Below are positions 1 through 9,394 of a stretch of 53,702 bases of DNA, one piece after another. Position 1 is the first letter of the stretch. Every line of letters begins with the position of its first letter. Location of the stretch: the NCBI GenBank assembly GCA_905235205.1, contig CAJOKM010000003.1, forward strand, positions 1 to 53,702. Direction: 5' to 3'. The translations under genes and the position numbers were made by a program. The stretch comes from an uncultured Clostridia bacterium. Its GTDB lineage: Bacteria > Bacillota > Clostridia > Christensenellales > CAG-138. The notes below the pieces were generated by a model. That model saw only the letters and a list, made by a program, of their open reading frames with translations, searched no databases and was not told the origin of the DNA.

Positions 1-237
1 ATGAACGTCGGCGGCATCTTCGAGTGCTACAATAAGCCGGTTGTCACCATGACGTACGAGACCTTAAAGGATCATCCGCTGATCGACAAGAGCACGATCG
101 GACTTTCCGGTTCTCCCACGAACATTCTGACCTCCTTCACGCCGCCGCAAAAGGGCGCGGGCACCATGCTCGAAGGCGACGGAAAGGAAACCACCGACAA
201 GCTCGCGGGCATCCTTGCCCAAAAGCACATGATCTGA
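1..237 (+). CDS. etfB: Electron transfer flavoprotein beta subunit, C-terminal part
   Basis: The visible 78 residues are the C-terminal end of EtfB, the small subunit of the FAD/AMP-containing electron transfer flavoprotein that carries electrons between acyl-CoA or other dehydrogenases and the quinone pool or ferredoxin. The segment contains the family's conserved tail: a GSPTN motif, SFTPPQK, then a helix ending LAGILAQKHMI. The gene begins upstream of the window, so its start is not seen; the methionine at position 1 is internal. The stop is followed after 18 nt by etfA, the usual etfBA order, with an AGGAAGGGGG ribosome site in the gap. No dehydrogenase partner lies in the window, so the electron donor is unknown. 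Confidence 0.93.
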   Translation: MNVGGIFECYNKPVVTMTYETLKDHPLIDKSTIGLSGSPTNILTSFTPPQKGAGTMLEGDGKETTDKLAGILAQKHMI

Positions 238-255
238 GGAAGGGGGAACGGAATT

Positions 256-1377
256 ATGGCATTCAACAGCACCGAAATCGAAGCCTTCAAAAACGTCTGG
301 GTCTTCTGCGAACAGCGGAACGGCGAAATGATGCCCACCACGTTTGAACTGATCTCCGAGGGCAGAAAGCTTGCCGACGAGCTCGGCGTACAGCTTTGCG
401 GCATCCTTTTGGGCGACGGTGTGGACGGCATCGCGCCAGAGCTCGGCACATACGGCGCGGACAAAGTCTACGTGTATAACAGCCCGCTTCTGAAACACTT
501 TACCACCGACGCGTATACCAAGGTCATCGCCGACGCGGTCGAGACGTTCAAGCCGGAGATCCTGCTGTTCGGCGCGTCCACGATCGGACGCGACCTCGCG
601 CCGCGCTGCGCGGCACGGCTGCACACCGGTCTTTGCGCGGACTGCACGCATCTGGACATCGACCTTGACAATTACCAGAAATTCCTGCGTGAAGCGTCGA
701 CGCTGCCCGAGGAGCGCATCGAGCGCACCAAGAGCGTGCGCGTCGCCGGCGCGGACCATTCCGTGGCGCGCGATCTGAAGATGACGCGTCCGGCGTTCGG
801 CGGACACCTCATGGCGTCCATCATCTGCCCGCGCTTCCGCCCCGCGATGGCGACGGTCCGCCCGGGCGTGATGAAGAAACGCGAGAACCCGCGCACCGCC
901 GAGATCCTGCATCCGGCGTTTGCGCTTGCGGCAGAGGACATCAAGACCGAGGTCGTCGAGACCGTCAAGGCGGCGAAAAAGCTCGTCGACCTGATCGGCG
1001 CGGACTTCATCGTGTCCGTCGGCCGCGGCATCAGTAAGGACGTGGAAAAGGGTCTCGCGCTTGCCGAAGAGCTCGCGAACGAGCTCGGCGGCGTGGTCGG
1101 CGCGTCGCGCGCGTGCGTGGACGCGGGCTGGATCAGCGCGGATCATCAGGTCGGGCAGACCGGCAAGACCGTGCATCCCAAGGTGTACGTCGCGCTCGGC
1201 ATCTCCGGCGCGATCCAGCACAAGGCGGGCATGCAGGAATCCGAATGCATCATCGCCGTCAATAAGAACGCGACCGCGCCGATCTTCGAGTGTGCGGATT
1301 ACGGCATCGTGGGCGACCTCTTCAAGGTCGTGCCCGAGCTGATCGAATCCATCCGCGCGCAAAAAGCGGCAAAGTAA
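256..1377 (+). CDS. etfA: Electron transfer flavoprotein alpha subunit
   Basis: 373 residues, somewhat longer than the minimal EtfA but normal for anaerobe types. It pairs with EtfB and holds the FAD through its C-terminal domain. Visible landmarks are the N-terminal [11 protein letters not shown] strand, the mid-region linker SVGRGI, and the FAD-binding stretch with [32 protein letters not shown] and [10 protein letters not shown], all diagnostic of the family. The ATG at 256 is preceded by a purine-rich AGGAAGGGGG site. It is the last gene of the etf unit, because a strong hairpin terminator follows within 12 nt of the stop. Whether the complex is bifurcating cannot be judged from what is visible. 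Confidence 0.95.
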   Translation: MAFNSTEIEAFKNVWVFCEQRNGEMMPTTFELISEGRKLADELGVQLCGILLGDGVDGIAPELGTYGADKVYVYNSPLLKHFTTDAYTKVIADAVETFKPEILLFGASTIGRDLAPRCAARLHTGLCADCTHLDIDLDNYQKFLREASTLPEERIERTKSVRVAGADHSVARDLKMTRPAFGGHLMASIICPRFRPAMATVRPGVMKKRENPRTAEILHPAFALAAEDIKTEVVETVKAAKKLVDLIGADFIVSVGRGISKDVEKGLALAEELANELGGVVGASRACVDAGWISADHQVGQTGKTVHPKVYVALGISGAIQHKAGMQESECIIAVNKNATAPIFECADYGIVGDLFKVVPELIESIRAQKAAK

Positions 1378-1387
1378 AATAAGCCAA

Positions 1388-1420
1388 ACATCCCGGGGAC
1401 TTGCTCCCCGGGATGTTTTT
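1388..1420 (+). terminator. Rho-independent terminator of etfBA
   Basis: An 11-bp perfect stem, ACATCCCGGGG with CCCCGGGATGT, a 6-nt loop (ACTTGC/T region) and a run of five Ts immediately after. It lies just behind the etfA stop and separates the etf unit from the sigma factor locus. Confidence 0.93.
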
Positions 1421-1555
1421 CTCCTGTCGCGCATAGCGAACCTGCTGATGAAATGGCAAAAAAACAAGTTTTTTGAAGGAACGTGAAGAAATTTTCCGAT
1501 CCACAGCGCCTATATCGATATGATAGAGGCAATTTGAAAAAGCGAGGGACGCAAA

Positions 1556-2092
1556 TTGGCAAACAGGCTGATCAATTACTTCACGCAGCACTATGACGAT
1601 CTGATCGTTACCGCCGTGCGGATCACCCGAAACGTTGCGGACGCAGAGGACGTCATGCAGAACGTCGCGGTCGCGCTATGCAAAAGGGACAGCGAGGCGG
1701 AGAGCGTGGGAAACTGCGGCGCGTTCATTGCAGTCTGTATCCGCAGGGCGGCGATCAGCATGTTCCGTCACAGATCGCACGAACAGGTGACCGATCCGTA
1801 TTTTCTGGAGATCTATCAGGAGCGCGCGGCGGAGAGTGAGGCAAACGACCGGTCGGGCTACGCGTACGCGGAGTGGGTGTCGTCCCTTGAAAGCCATCTT
1901 GGCGAATACCCCGAAGAAATGCGAAACGCCTTTATCGCACACTACGTCGACGGCGTTCCGCTGGAAACGCTCGGCGAACAGCTCGGGCTGTCCGTCAAGG
2001 CGCTCTCCGGGCGGTTCGCAAGGATGCGGAAGGCGCTGAAAAACAGCTCGCGATCCATGTTCGATCAATTCAACGTGCTGATCCTCTTCTGA
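1556..2092 (+). CDS. ECF-type RNA polymerase sigma factor
   Basis: 178 residues with the sigma-70 family two-domain plan. Region 2 (about residues 5-75) contains HYDDLIVTAVRITRNVADAEDVMQNV, cut here as the DAEDVMQ helix typical of ECF sigmas. Region 4 (about 105-165) has a helix-turn-helix around GEQLGLSVKALSGRFARMRKAL. The proposed start is a TTG at 1556 with GAGGGA six bases upstream; no better start is seen. It ends 7 nt before a membrane protein gene that looks like its anti-sigma factor, so the two are probably co-transcribed and the sigma is held at the membrane until a surface signal arrives. Which promoters it reads is unknown. Confidence 0.85.
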   Translation: MANRLINYFTQHYDDLIVTAVRITRNVADAEDVMQNVAVALCKRDSEAESVGNCGAFIAVCIRRAAISMFRHRSHEQVTDPYFLEIYQERAAESEANDRSGYAYAEWVSSLESHLGEYPEEMRNAFIAHYVDGVPLETLGEQLGLSVKALSGRFARMRKALKNSSRSMFDQFNVLILF

Positions 2093-2099
2093 AAACGCT

Positions 2100-3371
2100 A
2101 TGAACGGATATCGAAAACTTACCGGACCGGAAAGAAAGCAGATCGAGCGGACGGCGTTGGACCATCCGTTTTTCGACGTGCCCGGAACGGTTCTTTCGCG
2201 GAAGGAAGCGAAGGCGATCGTCTGCGCCGCCGCGGATCGGAAAACCGGAACGGAGATCGTAAAGGAAGCGTGTATCAAAGCGGGCGTTCCGTATCCCGCG
2301 TCGCTCGACGCGCGTCCGCGGCTGTCCGAGACGTTCAAAGAACTTTTCACGGTGCCGGCGATCCGCCGCATAGGCATTGCCGTGCTCGCGCTGATCCTGA
2401 TCGTCGTCTTCTTTGCCGCCACGCCGATCGGAAGATCGGTGGCGGAAAGCGTGATCCGGTACATTGGAACGGTGATGGACGGAGGCGAACTGATCATCAA
2501 CCGGAGCGACGTCGATAATCCGTCGACGATCGTTTCAAATGATAAAAACGAAGTCAAAGACACAATATGGGTTGAGAGCGAAGATACTGCCGTGTATCTG
2601 GACTCGTTCGCCGCGTTTACGGAGACGACGGGAATAACGCCGTTCGTACTGCCGCTGCCGTGCATAGAACTGTACTACAACTATGACGAGATGATTGACT
2701 ACCTGGCGCTGTTTGCAACGTATGAGACGCCCAGCGGTATCGTCATTACAGTACAGATCTGGGGCGTAGAAGATATGGGCTTTCGAGCGGAAACAGATTT
2801 TACGGTGTATGACACAGATAATTCGATCTATTATTCAATCGGGGGAGCAAGCGGTGAAATCGATTGTGTAAAGATACTGGAGGATTCCGTTTTTACGCTG
2901 ACGTCCCGTGGCAGCTATACGCTGGACGAGCTGATCGGCATGCTGACGGGCCCGGATGCGGGCACTGTTGATGCAACGATCGACGACAGCGACGATACCG
3001 AGTTGTACGTCTACGTGGATTCTTTTGAAGAATTCACGGAAGCGACGGGGAAAACGCCGTTCGTGCTGCCGCTGCCGCAGAAGGAACTGTACTATTTCAA
3101 TGTGCCCGGAGAAGATGAACTGACGCTGTTCGCAAGATACGACGTGCCGGACGGAAGTCTCGTTGAGTTTCAGATCTGGAACGCGGAGGATCTGGCTTGC
3201 TTCGCATCGACGGACTATAGGGCGTACGGCACGGACGGATCTCTCTTTATTGCGATCGAAGACGACGGAACCATCTGCTGCAAAAAACTGCTCGAAGACT
3301 CCGTCCTCTCTCTGACGTCCAAAACTGTCTATACGCTGGACGAGCTGATCGATATGCTGAAAGACGGGTAG
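2100..3371 (+). CDS. Membrane protein with duplicated outer domain, probable anti-sigma factor
   Basis: 423 residues. Residues 1-90 are a charged cytoplasmic part, 91-109 one transmembrane helix (IGIAVLALILIVVFFAA), and the rest lies outside the cell. The outer part is an internal tandem duplication: residues about 165-282 and 303-420 share the order YLDSF/YVDSF, ETTG/EATG, PFVLPLP, ELYY, QIW, LEDSV, LTS and YTLDELI-ML. The position directly after an ECF sigma gene, the single helix and the cytoplasmic N-terminus fit an anti-sigma factor of the kind common in Clostridia, but no zinc-binding anti-sigma motif is visible, so this role is inferred from context. The following secreted LRR protein may belong to the same regulon. 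Confidence 0.65.
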   Translation: MNGYRKLTGPERKQIERTALDHPFFDVPGTVLSRKEAKAIVCAAADRKTGTEIVKEACIKAGVPYPASLDARPRLSETFKELFTVPAIRRIGIAVLALILIVVFFAATPIGRSVAESVIRYIGTVMDGGELIINRSDVDNPSTIVSNDKNEVKDTIWVESEDTAVYLDSFAAFTETTGITPFVLPLPCIELYYNYDEMIDYLALFATYETPSGIVITVQIWGVEDMGFRAETDFTVYDTDNSIYYSIGGASGEIDCVKILEDSVFTLTSRGSYTLDELIGMLTGPDAGTVDATIDDSDDTELYVYVDSFEEFTEATGKTPFVLPLPQKELYYFNVPGEDELTLFARYDVPDGSLVEFQIWNAEDLACFASTDYRAYGTDGSLFIAIEDDGTICCKKLLEDSVLSLTSKTVYTLDELIDMLKDG

Positions 3372-3485
3372 GCTGCGTGGAATTTTGACGCGCCCGTGCG
3401 TCAATTTATTATAGGAGCGGCGCTCCGGTCTTTTTGAACGAAACGAAAGACGGTCTATCGCGGTTTTTTGAAGGAGGATTCAAAC

Positions 3486-5651
3486 ATGAAAAAACGCTTG
3501 CTGGCATTCGTTCTCTGCGTACTGCTTGCCGCAACGGCGCTCCCGCTGACGGCGGCAGCCGAAACGGCGGTTCTGTTCGCTTCGTCGGGCGGCTCGTCGC
3601 ATTTTCTGGATATCAATGCAGCAAACTTCCCGGACGAGAGCCTGCGGTCGTACATCATCAGAGAACACCATGCAAAGTGGGACTCCAAAACAAGAAGCTA
3701 CTATATGACGGAGGAACAGGTCAAGGCGGCGACCGTTTTTGATATCAAACTGTCTTTCTTTATTCCTTTACACCTCGGTCCGATCACCGATTTCAAGGGA
3801 ATTGAGCATTTTACGGAACTGCGCGTACTGAGCTGCTATACGGATGGATTGACAAAGGTATCCCTCAAGAACCTGGATCTTCGTAACAATACAAAACTGG
3901 AGGAACTCTCCGTGCGGGAGTACCTTCTTTCGTCGCTCGATCTAACCCGGAATACGGCGCTGAAGAAAATCTGCATCTTCGGAGACTGGCTGGAGCTGGA
4001 GTCTCTGGAACTCGGAAGGAAACCGAACCTGACGTATCTGGAGCTCAGACATCATCAATTCAACGGGTGGGCGTCGATCACGCGGCTGGATGCGTCGCAG
4101 TGTCCCGCGCTGGAAACGCTTCTCTGCGAGAGATTGATGCTCAATTGGGTCGATCTGAGCAAGTGCACCGCGCTGAAAGACGTTACGCTGAATGACTGCC
4201 GCCTGTCGAAGCTGGATCTGACCAGAAGCAAAAAATTAGAAAAACTGGTTTGTTGCGATAACGTCATCACCGATCTCAGACTCGGCGAAAAACCGGCGAT
4301 GACGCATTTGAACGTAAATCGCAACCGGCTGACGGAACTGGACGTCAGCGGGTATACCAAGCTCACACAGCTCAGCTGCGCGTGGAACCGTATGACGGAA
4401 CTGGATGTGTCAAAAAACACCCGTCTGACGCTTTTGGACTGCCGCGGCAACGAGTTCGAGACGCTGGATCTGAAAAAGAATGCCGCGCTCAAGACGCTGT
4501 ACTGCGATCAGAACCGGCTGACGGAACTGGATCTTTCGAAGAACACCAAGCTGGACAATCCCATGGTGAACTGGCAGGAGATCTATTCTGCGGAACCGTT
4601 TCAGGAATCGGGTTCTCAATATACCTTCGATCTCGGCGCGCTCGTGGCCGATCCGTCGAAAATCAGCGTGGACGTCGAGCGCAACCAGGTCTTCGTGGAC
4701 GATTATGATTACACCTGCTCGTACGACAAATCCACGGGGATCCTGACCGCGTCGAAGGCGGTCGGCAAGATCGCGTATCTGTATGACACCGGAAGAGGCA
4801 AAATGGAAGTCCAGGTCATGGTGGGACCCGGGCCGGAGATCGGTCGTATCGATTTGGCGAAAACCAACCTTGATTACAAGGGCACGACCCCGTACATGGT
4901 CTACGACGGAGCCGAAAAAGCGCCGGCGTTTGCCGTATACGGAAAGGACGGCTGGTTGATTTCGCCCGTTTACTACGAGTATTCGTATACGGACAACGTT
5001 CTGCCCGGAACGGCAAAGCTCGTCGTGAAGATGAAAGGATCGAACAAAACCATGAGCGCATGGTTCAAGATCTATCTGCCTGCGACGACAACTACGACGG
5101 TGCAGAACGTGCAAAACGGCATCCAGATCAGCTGGAAGAAGGTCAACGGCGCGAAGGGATACGTCATCTACCGTCGCGCGTGGAATCTGGTCGACAAAGG
5201 ATGGACAACCTTCGAACGCTGGAACAATACGACCAAGACCACGTGGACGGATACCAAAGTCTATGCGGGCACGCGGTACCAGTACGGCATCAAGGCGTAC
5301 TTCAAGGATCCGATGGACAACTACAATCTCGGCATCGTCGGACCGCTGAAAACAACGGTGCGCATCACCACGCGAACGCTTTCAAGCGTCACGCCGGGCA
5401 GCAAGTCCCTGACGGCGAAGTGGGCGGGATCAAAGCTGTTCACGGGATATCAGGTACAGATCGCGACCGATGCGGCATTTAAGAGCGGTCTCAAGACGGT
5501 CACGGTCGGAAACGCGAAGACGTATCAGCAAACGATCAAGGGTCTGAAATCCATGACAACCTATTATGTGCGGATCCGTTCCTACCATGTTTTCGACGGC
5601 ACGACCTACTACGGGCAGTGGTCGAACGTTCTGTCCTGCAAGGTCAAATAG
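3486..5651 (+). CDS. Secreted leucine-rich repeat protein with fibronectin type III domains
   Basis: 721 residues from the ATG at 3486, chosen because AAGGAGG sits 9 nt upstream and a signal peptide follows at once (MKKRLLAFVLCVLLAATALPL, cleavage likely after TAAAE). Residues of roughly 60-360 are leucine-rich repeats of the TELDVS-x-NTxLTxLxC type, with near-perfect repeats such as LTELDVSGYTKL, MTELDVSKNTRL and LTELDLSKNTKL. Two fibronectin type III-like domains end the protein, one starting near ISWKKVNGAKGYVIYR and one near LTAKWAGSKLFTGYQVQI. There is no LPxTG motif or transmembrane tail, so it is probably released or held non-covalently. Such proteins usually bind other proteins or sugars at the cell surface; the ligand is unknown. 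Confidence 0.82.
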   Translation: MKKRLLAFVLCVLLAATALPLTAAAETAVLFASSGGSSHFLDINAANFPDESLRSYIIREHHAKWDSKTRSYYMTEEQVKAATVFDIKLSFFIPLHLGPITDFKGIEHFTELRVLSCYTDGLTKVSLKNLDLRNNTKLEELSVREYLLSSLDLTRNTALKKICIFGDWLELESLELGRKPNLTYLELRHHQFNGWASITRLDASQCPALETLLCERLMLNWVDLSKCTALKDVTLNDCRLSKLDLTRSKKLEKLVCCDNVITDLRLGEKPAMTHLNVNRNRLTELDVSGYTKLTQLSCAWNRMTELDVSKNTRLTLLDCRGNEFETLDLKKNAALKTLYCDQNRLTELDLSKNTKLDNPMVNWQEIYSAEPFQESGSQYTFDLGALVADPSKISVDVERNQVFVDDYDYTCSYDKSTGILTASKAVGKIAYLYDTGRGKMEVQVMVGPGPEIGRIDLAKTNLDYKGTTPYMVYDGAEKAPAFAVYGKDGWLISPVYYEYSYTDNVLPGTAKLVVKMKGSNKTMSAWFKIYLPATTTTTVQNVQNGIQISWKKVNGAKGYVIYRRAWNLVDKGWTTFERWNNTTKTTWTDTKVYAGTRYQYGIKAYFKDPMDNYNLGIVGPLKTTVRITTRTLSSVTPGSKSLTAKWAGSKLFTGYQVQIATDAAFKSGLKTVTVGNAKTYQQTIKGLKSMTTYYVRIRSYHVFDGTTYYGQWSNVLSCKVK

Positions 5652-5688
5652 TCGCGGCATCGGCACCGCCGCAACGAAAACAGAAATG

Positions 5689-5715
5689 AAACCCGCGGTT
5701 GACATCCGCGGGTTT
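5689..5715 (+). terminator. Hairpin behind the LRR gene, overlapping the pheST promoter
   Basis: A perfect 10-bp stem (AAACCCGCGG with CCGCGGGTTT) with the 7-nt loop TTGACAT. It is the first strong hairpin after the LRR stop and probably ends that transcript, though only three Ts belong to the stem end and no long T tract follows. The loop contains the -35 hexamer of the next promoter. Confidence 0.6.
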
Positions 5716-5727
5716 GTGCGATACAAT
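5699..5727 (+). promoter_or_regulatory. Housekeeping promoter of the pheST transcript
   Basis: TTGACA at 5699-5704 and TACAAT at 5722-5727 with exactly 17 bp between them, immediately upstream of the T-box leader. This is the best consensus promoter for the following unit. Confidence 0.88.
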
Positions 5728-5733
5728 AAACCT

Positions 5734-5967
5734 TGCGTTGAAGGTGTGAAGTACCGTCCGAACGCAGTCGAAAGAGAGCCTCCGCCGCGGCTGAAAGCGG
5801 AGGAACAGAGCACGGACAGGGAAGGTTCGGCACCGGAGCATCTCCGTTTCGGAGCGCTGCCCCGCGTTATCGGGGAAATTGAGAGAAGGGAAAGAATCCC
5901 TTAATTTGGGTGGTACCGCGGAAACAGGGTTTTTCGTCCCATGCGTTTGCATGGGGCGTTTATTTTT
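5734..5967 (+). promoter_or_regulatory. T-box leader controlling pheS-pheT
   Basis: A tRNA-sensing leader. The T-box sequence GGGTGGTACCGCGG (about 5908-5921) is unmistakable and is followed by an intrinsic terminator with a 10-bp stem at 5935-5944/5949-5958 and a T-rich tail. Upstream, GAAAGAGAGCC followed by a GC-rich hairpin matches the distal part of Stem I, and further hairpins (CTCCG-TTT-CGGAG, CCCCGCGTTATCGGGG) occupy the Stem II/III region. The likely specifier codon is UUC at 5826-5828, in the usual place before a G-rich ACCGGAG stretch, which fits phenylalanine and the downstream genes. Uncharged tRNA-Phe would stabilise the antiterminator and permit transcription. The specifier assignment is by position only. 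Confidence 0.93.
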
Positions 5968-5983
5968 TGCAAGGAGGACGGAA

Positions 5984-7009
5984 ATGGACAATAGGATCCA
6001 ACGGCTGCGCGAGCAGTTTTTAGAAAACCTGCAGCGCGCGAACGCCGCGGAGGCGTTTGAAGAGCTGCGCGTTCAGTATCTCGGCAAGAAAGGCGAGATC
6101 ACGGGACTTTTGAAGAATATGGCTTCGATCGAGCCCGAACGGCGCAAGGAGTACGGCGCGCTGGTGAACCAGCTCAAGGAGGAAGCCGAAAACGGCATCA
6201 AAAAACGCATGGAGGAGGCGCACGCGCGTGAGCTGAACGCGCGCATCGCGGCGACCGAGCGGTACGATCTGACGCTTCCGAGCATGGTGCGGCAGGGCAG
6301 TTATCATCCGATCACGCTTGTGCAGCGCGAGGTCGAGCAGATCTTTGCGTCGATGGGCTTCACGATCGAGGACTACGACGAGATCGTCGACGACTACCAC
6401 TGCTTCGAGGCGCTGAACATCCCGAAGCACCACCCCGCGCGCGATATGCAGGATACGTATTATCTTTCGAACGGACAGCTACTAAAGACGCACACCTCCG
6501 CCGCGCAGAACGCGATCATGAAAAAGTACGGCGCGCCGCTTCGCGCGATCTTTCCGGGACGGTGCTTCAGAAACGAGAGTACCGACGCCTGCCACGAAAA
6601 CACGTTCTTCCAGATGGAAGGCATCATGATCGACGAGAACATCTCGATCTCGAACCTGATCTACTTCATGAAGACGATGCTCTCCGAGGTCTTCCAGCGC
6701 GACGTCAAGGTGCGGCTGCGTCCGGGCTTCTTCCCGTTTGTCGAGCCGGGGTTTGAGCTCGATATCTCGTGCCTGATCTGCGGCGGCGAAGGCTGTCCGT
6801 CATGCAAGAACAGCGGCTGGCTCGAACTGTGTCCCTGCGGCATGATCCATCCGAACGTGCTGAAGGCCGGCGGCATCGACACCGAGAAGTACACGGGCTT
6901 CGCGTTCGGGCTGGGCTTGACGCGGCTTGCGATGATGAAGTACGGGATCAAGGACATCCGCGACCTGAACAGCGGGAATCTGAAATCCCTCGACCAATTC
7001 GTGAAGTAA
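5984..7009 (+). CDS. pheS: Phenylalanyl-tRNA synthetase alpha subunit
   Basis: 341 residues, normal for bacterial PheS. It forms the alpha2-beta2 enzyme that charges tRNA-Phe. An N-terminal coiled-coil (about 1-90) precedes the class II catalytic core, with motif 2 in FRNESTDACHENTFFQMEG and motif 3 in GFAFGLGLTRLAMMKYGI. The insert CLICGGEGCPSCKNSGW has the four-cysteine pattern often seen in Firmicutes PheS. The ATG at 5984 follows AAGGAGG; an upstream in-frame extension runs through the T-box and is not coding. The stop is 12 nt from pheT. Confidence 0.97.
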   Translation: MDNRIQRLREQFLENLQRANAAEAFEELRVQYLGKKGEITGLLKNMASIEPERRKEYGALVNQLKEEAENGIKKRMEEAHARELNARIAATERYDLTLPSMVRQGSYHPITLVQREVEQIFASMGFTIEDYDEIVDDYHCFEALNIPKHHPARDMQDTYYLSNGQLLKTHTSAAQNAIMKKYGAPLRAIFPGRCFRNESTDACHENTFFQMEGIMIDENISISNLIYFMKTMLSEVFQRDVKVRLRPGFFPFVEPGFELDISCLICGGEGCPSCKNSGWLELCPCGMIHPNVLKAGGIDTEKYTGFAFGLGLTRLAMMKYGIKDIRDLNSGNLKSLDQFVK

Positions 7010-7021
7010 GGAGGAAGAGCC

Positions 7022-9382
7022 ATGAACGTTTCCATGAACTGGATCTCCGAATACGTGGACCTTACGGGTCTCGATCGGGAGGAGCTGATCCGCCGCTTCA
7101 CGCTGTCCACCGCCGAGGTGGAGGAGGTCTATCATTACGGTACGGAGATCAACGGCGTACTCGTCGCCGAGATCACAAAGATCGACGAGCATCCGAACTC
7201 GAAAAAACTGCATCTTCTTGAACTGAACCTCGGCGATCACACCGATCGGTGCGTATGCGGCGCGCCCAACGTGCGCGTCGGCATGCGCGTTCCGTTTGCG
7301 CCGCTCGGCGCGTCGGTCAAGGGCATGACGATCGGCGAAGCCACGATCGCGGGCGTGAAGTCGTGCGGCATGTGCTGCTCGGCGGCGGAGCTCGGCATTG
7401 CGGACGCGTCTTCGGGTCTTCTGGAACTGCCCGCGGATGCGCCGCTCGGGAAAGCGGTCAAGGATCTGTACGCGTTTGACGATATCGTGTTCGAGGTGGA
7501 CAACAAGTCGCTGACCAACCGTCCCGATCTGTGGGGACACTACGGCATCGCGCGCGAGTTTTCCGCGATCGCGAAGCGTCCGTTAAAGCCGCTCGCGCTC
7601 GATGATCTTACGAAGTACGACGCGCTCGATCCGGTGCCGCTCGGCGGCATTGACGGCGAGCTGTGCTACCGCTATTCCGCGATTCGCGCGGATGGCATTA
7701 CAAAGACGGTGAGCCCGATCGACATGCAGATCCGGCTCTACTACTGCGGCATGCGCGCGATCTCGCTTTTAGCCGATCTGACCAACTACGTCATGCTCGA
7801 GCTCGGGCAGCCGACGCATGCATTCGATTCGCGCAAGGTCGGCACGATCGGCGTACAGCGCTATCCCGAGCCGTTCCTGTTCAAAACGCTCGACGGCACG
7901 GAGCGCAGGATCGATCCCGAAACGCTGATGATCACCAGCGACGGCAATCCCGTCGCGGTCGCGGGCGTGATGGGCGGCGAGAACAGCGAGATCGTCGCCG
8001 ATACGGATTCGGTCACGCTCGAATGCGCGACGTTTTCGGCGGTCTCGGTGCGCAAGACCTCAAGCCGGATCGGATTACGGACCGACGCAAGCATGCGCTA
8101 TGAAAAGACGCTCGACCCGGAGCTTTGCAAGGCTGCCGCGGCGCGGTTTTTGAACCTGCTGCTTTCGATCGATCCGGGCGCGAAGGTAATGAGCCGCTAT
8201 ACCGACTGCTACCAATACCGCTATCCGGACATCGATCTGCACTTTACAAAGGCGTTTGTCGACCGCTACACCGGCATCGACATCTGTGACGCGCAGATCG
8301 AGGACACGCTGACACGACTCGGCTTCGAAGTCCGGCGCGACGGCGCGGCGTTCGACGTGAAGGTCCCGTCGTGGCGCGCGACCAAGGACGTCACGATCCC
8401 GGCGGACGTGATCGAGGAGATCACGCGCATCTACGGCTACGACAACTTCAACATCGAAACGACGATGAGCGCGTTAAAACCCGTCCTGCCGCAGCAGGGC
8501 AAGGCGGACGAAGCGGCGGTAAAGGACGCGCTGGTCAAATCGTTCGGACTGCACGAGGTGCATACCTATCTGTGGTGCGACGCGAAAAAGCTCAACGAGC
8601 TGAAGATCCCCGTGCCCGAGAACGTATCGCTTTTAAACGGCATGAATCCGGACACGACGGTGCTTCGAACGGCGATGATGCATACGCTTCTGCCCGTGCT
8701 TCGCGAAAACCGCTTCTACGCGCCTGCGTTCGGCATCTTTGAGATCGGCAGAACGGTCAAAGGCGTCAAGCCCGACGGCACCGCGAACGAGCGCAGAACG
8801 CTCGGCGTCGCGCTGCTCTCGCATGACAAGGAGCGCACGGCGTTCCTCGGCGCGCGCGATATGATCGCGTCGATCCTTTACGATCTTCGCCGCAAACAGC
8901 CGACGTTTACGCGGATCGAGCCGATCAATGCGTGGGAGCACCCCGCAAACACCGCGGCGATCGTGCTTGACGGCAAGCAAATCGGCACCATGAGTACCGT
9001 GCATCCCGAAATCGCCGCGCAGATCGATAAGAAAGCCGCGCTTGTAACGCTCGAGCTCGATATGGACGCGCTTGCGGAGATCCCCGGCGACGAACTCACA
9101 TACCGCGAGCCGTCGCGCTTCCCGGGCATCGATATCGACCTGAGCTTTGTCGTCGATAAAGACGTGACGTTCGCGGACGTGACGCGTCCGTTCTACGCGG
9201 ACCGCGACGAAACGCTTTCGGACATCACGCTTGTGGATATCTACGAAGCGGAGGGCAAGAGCCTGACGATCCGGCTCTCGTTCGTGTCGCAGGTCAAAAC
9301 CCTGCAGAAGCAGGAGGTGCAGGCGTATATCGACCGCATCCTCGACGTACTGGCAAAAGAGAACATCCGGCTGCGCGCATAA
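7022..9382 (+). CDS. pheT: Phenylalanyl-tRNA synthetase beta subunit
   Basis: 786 residues, the usual size. Domains in order: an N-terminal half with an EMAP-type tRNA-binding fold (about 40-150, including CGAPNVRVGMRVPFAPLGA), the B3/B4 editing domain (around 205-370, with TNYVMLELGQPTHAFDS and VAGVMGGENSEI), the B5 domain (about 400-475), the synthetase-like core (from about 480) and a C-terminal anticodon-binding FDX-ACB domain (from about 690, starting near YREPSRFPGIDIDLSF). An AAGGAGG ribosome site lies just upstream. It is followed 12 nt later by nadE, so the T-box may influence NAD synthesis as well. Confidence 0.97.
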   Translation: MNVSMNWISEYVDLTGLDREELIRRFTLSTAEVEEVYHYGTEINGVLVAEITKIDEHPNSKKLHLLELNLGDHTDRCVCGAPNVRVGMRVPFAPLGASVKGMTIGEATIAGVKSCGMCCSAAELGIADASSGLLELPADAPLGKAVKDLYAFDDIVFEVDNKSLTNRPDLWGHYGIAREFSAIAKRPLKPLALDDLTKYDALDPVPLGGIDGELCYRYSAIRADGITKTVSPIDMQIRLYYCGMRAISLLADLTNYVMLELGQPTHAFDSRKVGTIGVQRYPEPFLFKTLDGTERRIDPETLMITSDGNPVAVAGVMGGENSEIVADTDSVTLECATFSAVSVRKTSSRIGLRTDASMRYEKTLDPELCKAAAARFLNLLLSIDPGAKVMSRYTDCYQYRYPDIDLHFTKAFVDRYTGIDICDAQIEDTLTRLGFEVRRDGAAFDVKVPSWRATKDVTIPADVIEEITRIYGYDNFNIETTMSALKPVLPQQGKADEAAVKDALVKSFGLHEVHTYLWCDAKKLNELKIPVPENVSLLNGMNPDTTVLRTAMMHTLLPVLRENRFYAPAFGIFEIGRTVKGVKPDGTANERRTLGVALLSHDKERTAFLGARDMIASILYDLRRKQPTFTRIEPINAWEHPANTAAIVLDGKQIGTMSTVHPEIAAQIDKKAALVTLELDMDALAEIPGDELTYREPSRFPGIDIDLSFVVDKDVTFADVTRPFYADRDETLSDITLVDIYEAEGKSLTIRLSFVSQVKTLQKQEVQAYIDRILDVLAKENIRLRA

Positions 9383-9394
9383 AAGGAGGAGCAT

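Noticed and set aside
64-1467. Long open frame antisense to etfA
   Set aside because: GC-rich coding DNA leaves long open antisense frames; the product is Arg/Asp/His rich without any known motif, while the plus strand encodes a clear EtfA.
1478-1501. Possible ECF-type promoter (GGAAC) before the sigma gene, with a similar GAACG near 3435
   Set aside because: The -10 parts and spacings do not match between the two sites, so autoregulation cannot be supported.
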